The notes under the pieces are model-generated. The model was not told the origin of the DNA. It saw nothing but the letters and a program-made list of their open reading frames with translations, and did no database searches. Shown here in pieces: positions 6,219-7,082 of a stretch of 7,082 nucleotides of DNA. The stretch lies in NCBI GenBank assembly GCA_023485185.1, contig JAMCZP010000213.1, forward strand, positions 1 to 7,082, given 5' to 3'. A program made the position numbers and the translations under genes. The DNA is from Gammaproteobacteria bacterium. GTDB lineage: Bacteria; Pseudomonadota; Gammaproteobacteria; Pseudomonadales; Halomonadaceae. Every line of letters begins with the position of its first letter. Positions within the stretch are counted from its first letter, which is position 1.

Positions 6219-6250
6219 AAACGATTAATCTGACCCCTGAGACATCGTTT
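6219..6250. promoter_or_regulatory. Inverted repeat, candidate LysR operator
   Basis: AAACGAT (6219-6225) and ATCGTTT (6244-6250) are exact reverse complements separated by 18 bases. The half-sites are 25 bases apart, about two and a half helical turns. The second arm ends 20 bases before the LysR start codon and abuts the TATAAG element of the opposite strand. The position suits autorepression by the LysR protein and control of the dioxygenase gene. That function is inferred. Confidence 0.45.
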
Positions 6251-6270
6251 TACTTATAGGTTGCTTTTTC

Positions 6271-7082
6271 ATGAGTCAGTTACCGCCCCTTTTATGGTTA
6301 CAAGCCTTTGAATCTGCGGCGCGCACGCTAAGCTTTACTGCCGCAGGTAACGAGCTGGGCGTCACTCAAGCGGCAATTAGTCAGCGTGTTCGGTTGTTGG
6401 AAGACCGGGTCGGACAGAAATTATTTGTTCGGCACGCGCGTAGCTTAGCGCTCACCCCCGCCGGGCAAGCGTGGCTGCCGAGTATTCACGATGCCTTTAC
6501 GCGCATCAGCGAAGGCACGTTGGAAGTCTTTGGAAGTACTTCTGAGCAACCTGTCACGCTACGCACGACGCCGGTGATTCAGCAGTCATGGTTGGCACCG
6601 CGATTAATCGCATTTCACCGTGCACACCCCCACGTTGCTTTACGTTTGGTCAGCGCTATCTGGCCGGATGATTTTGGCCCCGAAGGGGCGGATATCGAAA
6701 TTCGCTACGGTAAGGGGGAGTGGTCGGGTATAGAGATGCAGTCATTGGGAGAGGAGCAGCTGTTGCCAGTCTGTTCGCCCGCGTTGGCTGAACAACTATC
6801 GACCCCAACCGATCTGGCGGGGCATACCTTACTTCATGCGGCGGGGTTTGGCATAGGCTGGCCGGGTTGGCTACAGGAAGCGGGTGTAGCGCACTTGGAA
6901 GCGCAGTGCAGATCGCTCACTTGCGATAACCAGGTGATGACGTTGGCCTTAGCTAGCCAAAGTGGCGGTATCGCGCTAACTCATCGGCGCTTAATGGAGC
7001 AGCGTAATGATTTAGTGGCGCCTTTTGAGCTGAGTGTGCCCAGCGATGAGCGGTTTTGGCTGGTGCGACCAAGCCGACGCCA
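6271..7082 (+). CDS. LysR-type transcriptional regulator, GcvA-like, 3' end truncated by window
   Basis: The first 270 residues of a LysR-family regulator, with no stop codon before the window ends; about 25-40 residues are probably missing. The beginning LPPLLWLQAFESAARTLSFT (4-23) and the helix-turn-helix AAGNELGVTQAAISQRVRLL (24-43), then VGQKLFVRHARSLALTPAG (47-65), are typical of the GcvA-like branch. The effector-binding domain starts near residue 95; ADIEIRYGKGEW (140-151) and TPTDLAGHTLLHA (178-190) are usual landmarks of this branch. The ribosome site is weak (AGG about ten bases upstream). It is divergent from the gamma-butyrobetaine dioxygenase gene, so it is the likely regulator of that gene and the binding-protein gene. 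Known pseudomonad carnitine regulators such as CdhR are AraC-type, so this would be a different solution. Effector unknown. Confidence 0.88.
   Translation, partial: MSQLPPLLWLQAFESAARTLSFTAAGNELGVTQAAISQRVRLLEDRVGQKLFVRHARSLALTPAGQAWLPSIHDAFTRISEGTLEVFGSTSEQPVTLRTTPVIQQSWLAPRLIAFHRAHPHVALRLVSAIWPDDFGPEGADIEIRYGKGEWSGIEMQSLGEEQLLPVCSPALAEQLSTPTDLAGHTLLHAAGFGIGWPGWLQEAGVAHLEAQCRSLTCDNQVMTLALASQSGGIALTHRRLMEQRNDLVAPFELSVPSDERFWLVRPSRR

Larger units (their letters stand above)
6133..6270. promoter_or_regulatory. Divergent control region of the dioxygenase and LysR genes
   Basis: This 138-base spacer separates the preferred dioxygenase start from the LysR start. Near the LysR end it contains a perfect inverted repeat, listed separately. 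On the minus strand TATAAG (6253-6258) resembles a -10 element, but no good -35 accompanies it. Beyond this I see no clear promoter. Confidence 0.5.

Overview
The window looks like chromosomal DNA of a halophilic gammaproteobacterium, most likely of the Halomonas/Vreelandella group. This is an inference from moderate G+C content, acidic proteins (especially the periplasmic binding protein) and a gene set known from that group. No rRNA, tRNA, CRISPR array, insertion sequence or phage gene was seen. The eight protein genes are densely packed; the longest gap without a gene is about 160 bases.

Left part (1-2057): a D-malate/tartrate dehydrogenase gene (dmlA type, minus strand, 3' end cut off by the window edge) is divergent from a LysR-type regulator gene (dmlR type). 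The 157-base spacer holds a four-copy 7-bp tandem repeat and, next to it, a perfect 8-bp dyad. Both are candidates for the control region.

Middle part (2062-3938): a minus-strand pair encodes an MtfA-like zinc peptidase and a Blc-type outer-membrane lipocalin. The mtfA stop codon overlaps the blc TTG start codon. The pair converges on dmlR with 4 bases between stop codons. A plus-strand yjbQ-family gene is divergent from mtfA.

Right part (3952-7082): a minus-strand pair encodes gamma-butyrobetaine dioxygenase (the enzyme that makes L-carnitine) and then a ChoX/ProX-type quaternary-amine binding protein. A GcvA-like LysR regulator gene, cut off at its 3' end, is divergent from them. Their shared promoter region contains a perfect 7-bp inverted repeat with an 18-base spacer.

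Working hypothesis: the right-hand module captures gamma-butyrobetaine, carnitine or a similar betaine and hydroxylates gamma-butyrobetaine to L-carnitine. In one known bacterial route L-carnitine is cleaved to malic semialdehyde and oxidised to D-malate, which DmlA turns into pyruvate. The window may therefore hold the first and last steps of one catabolic route, separated by unrelated housekeeping genes. The middle steps are not in the window, so this link is inferred. I see no clearly undescribed system. The points most worth checking are the altered ligand box of the binding protein, the LysR/dioxygenase/binding-protein module, and the repeats between dmlA and dmlR.
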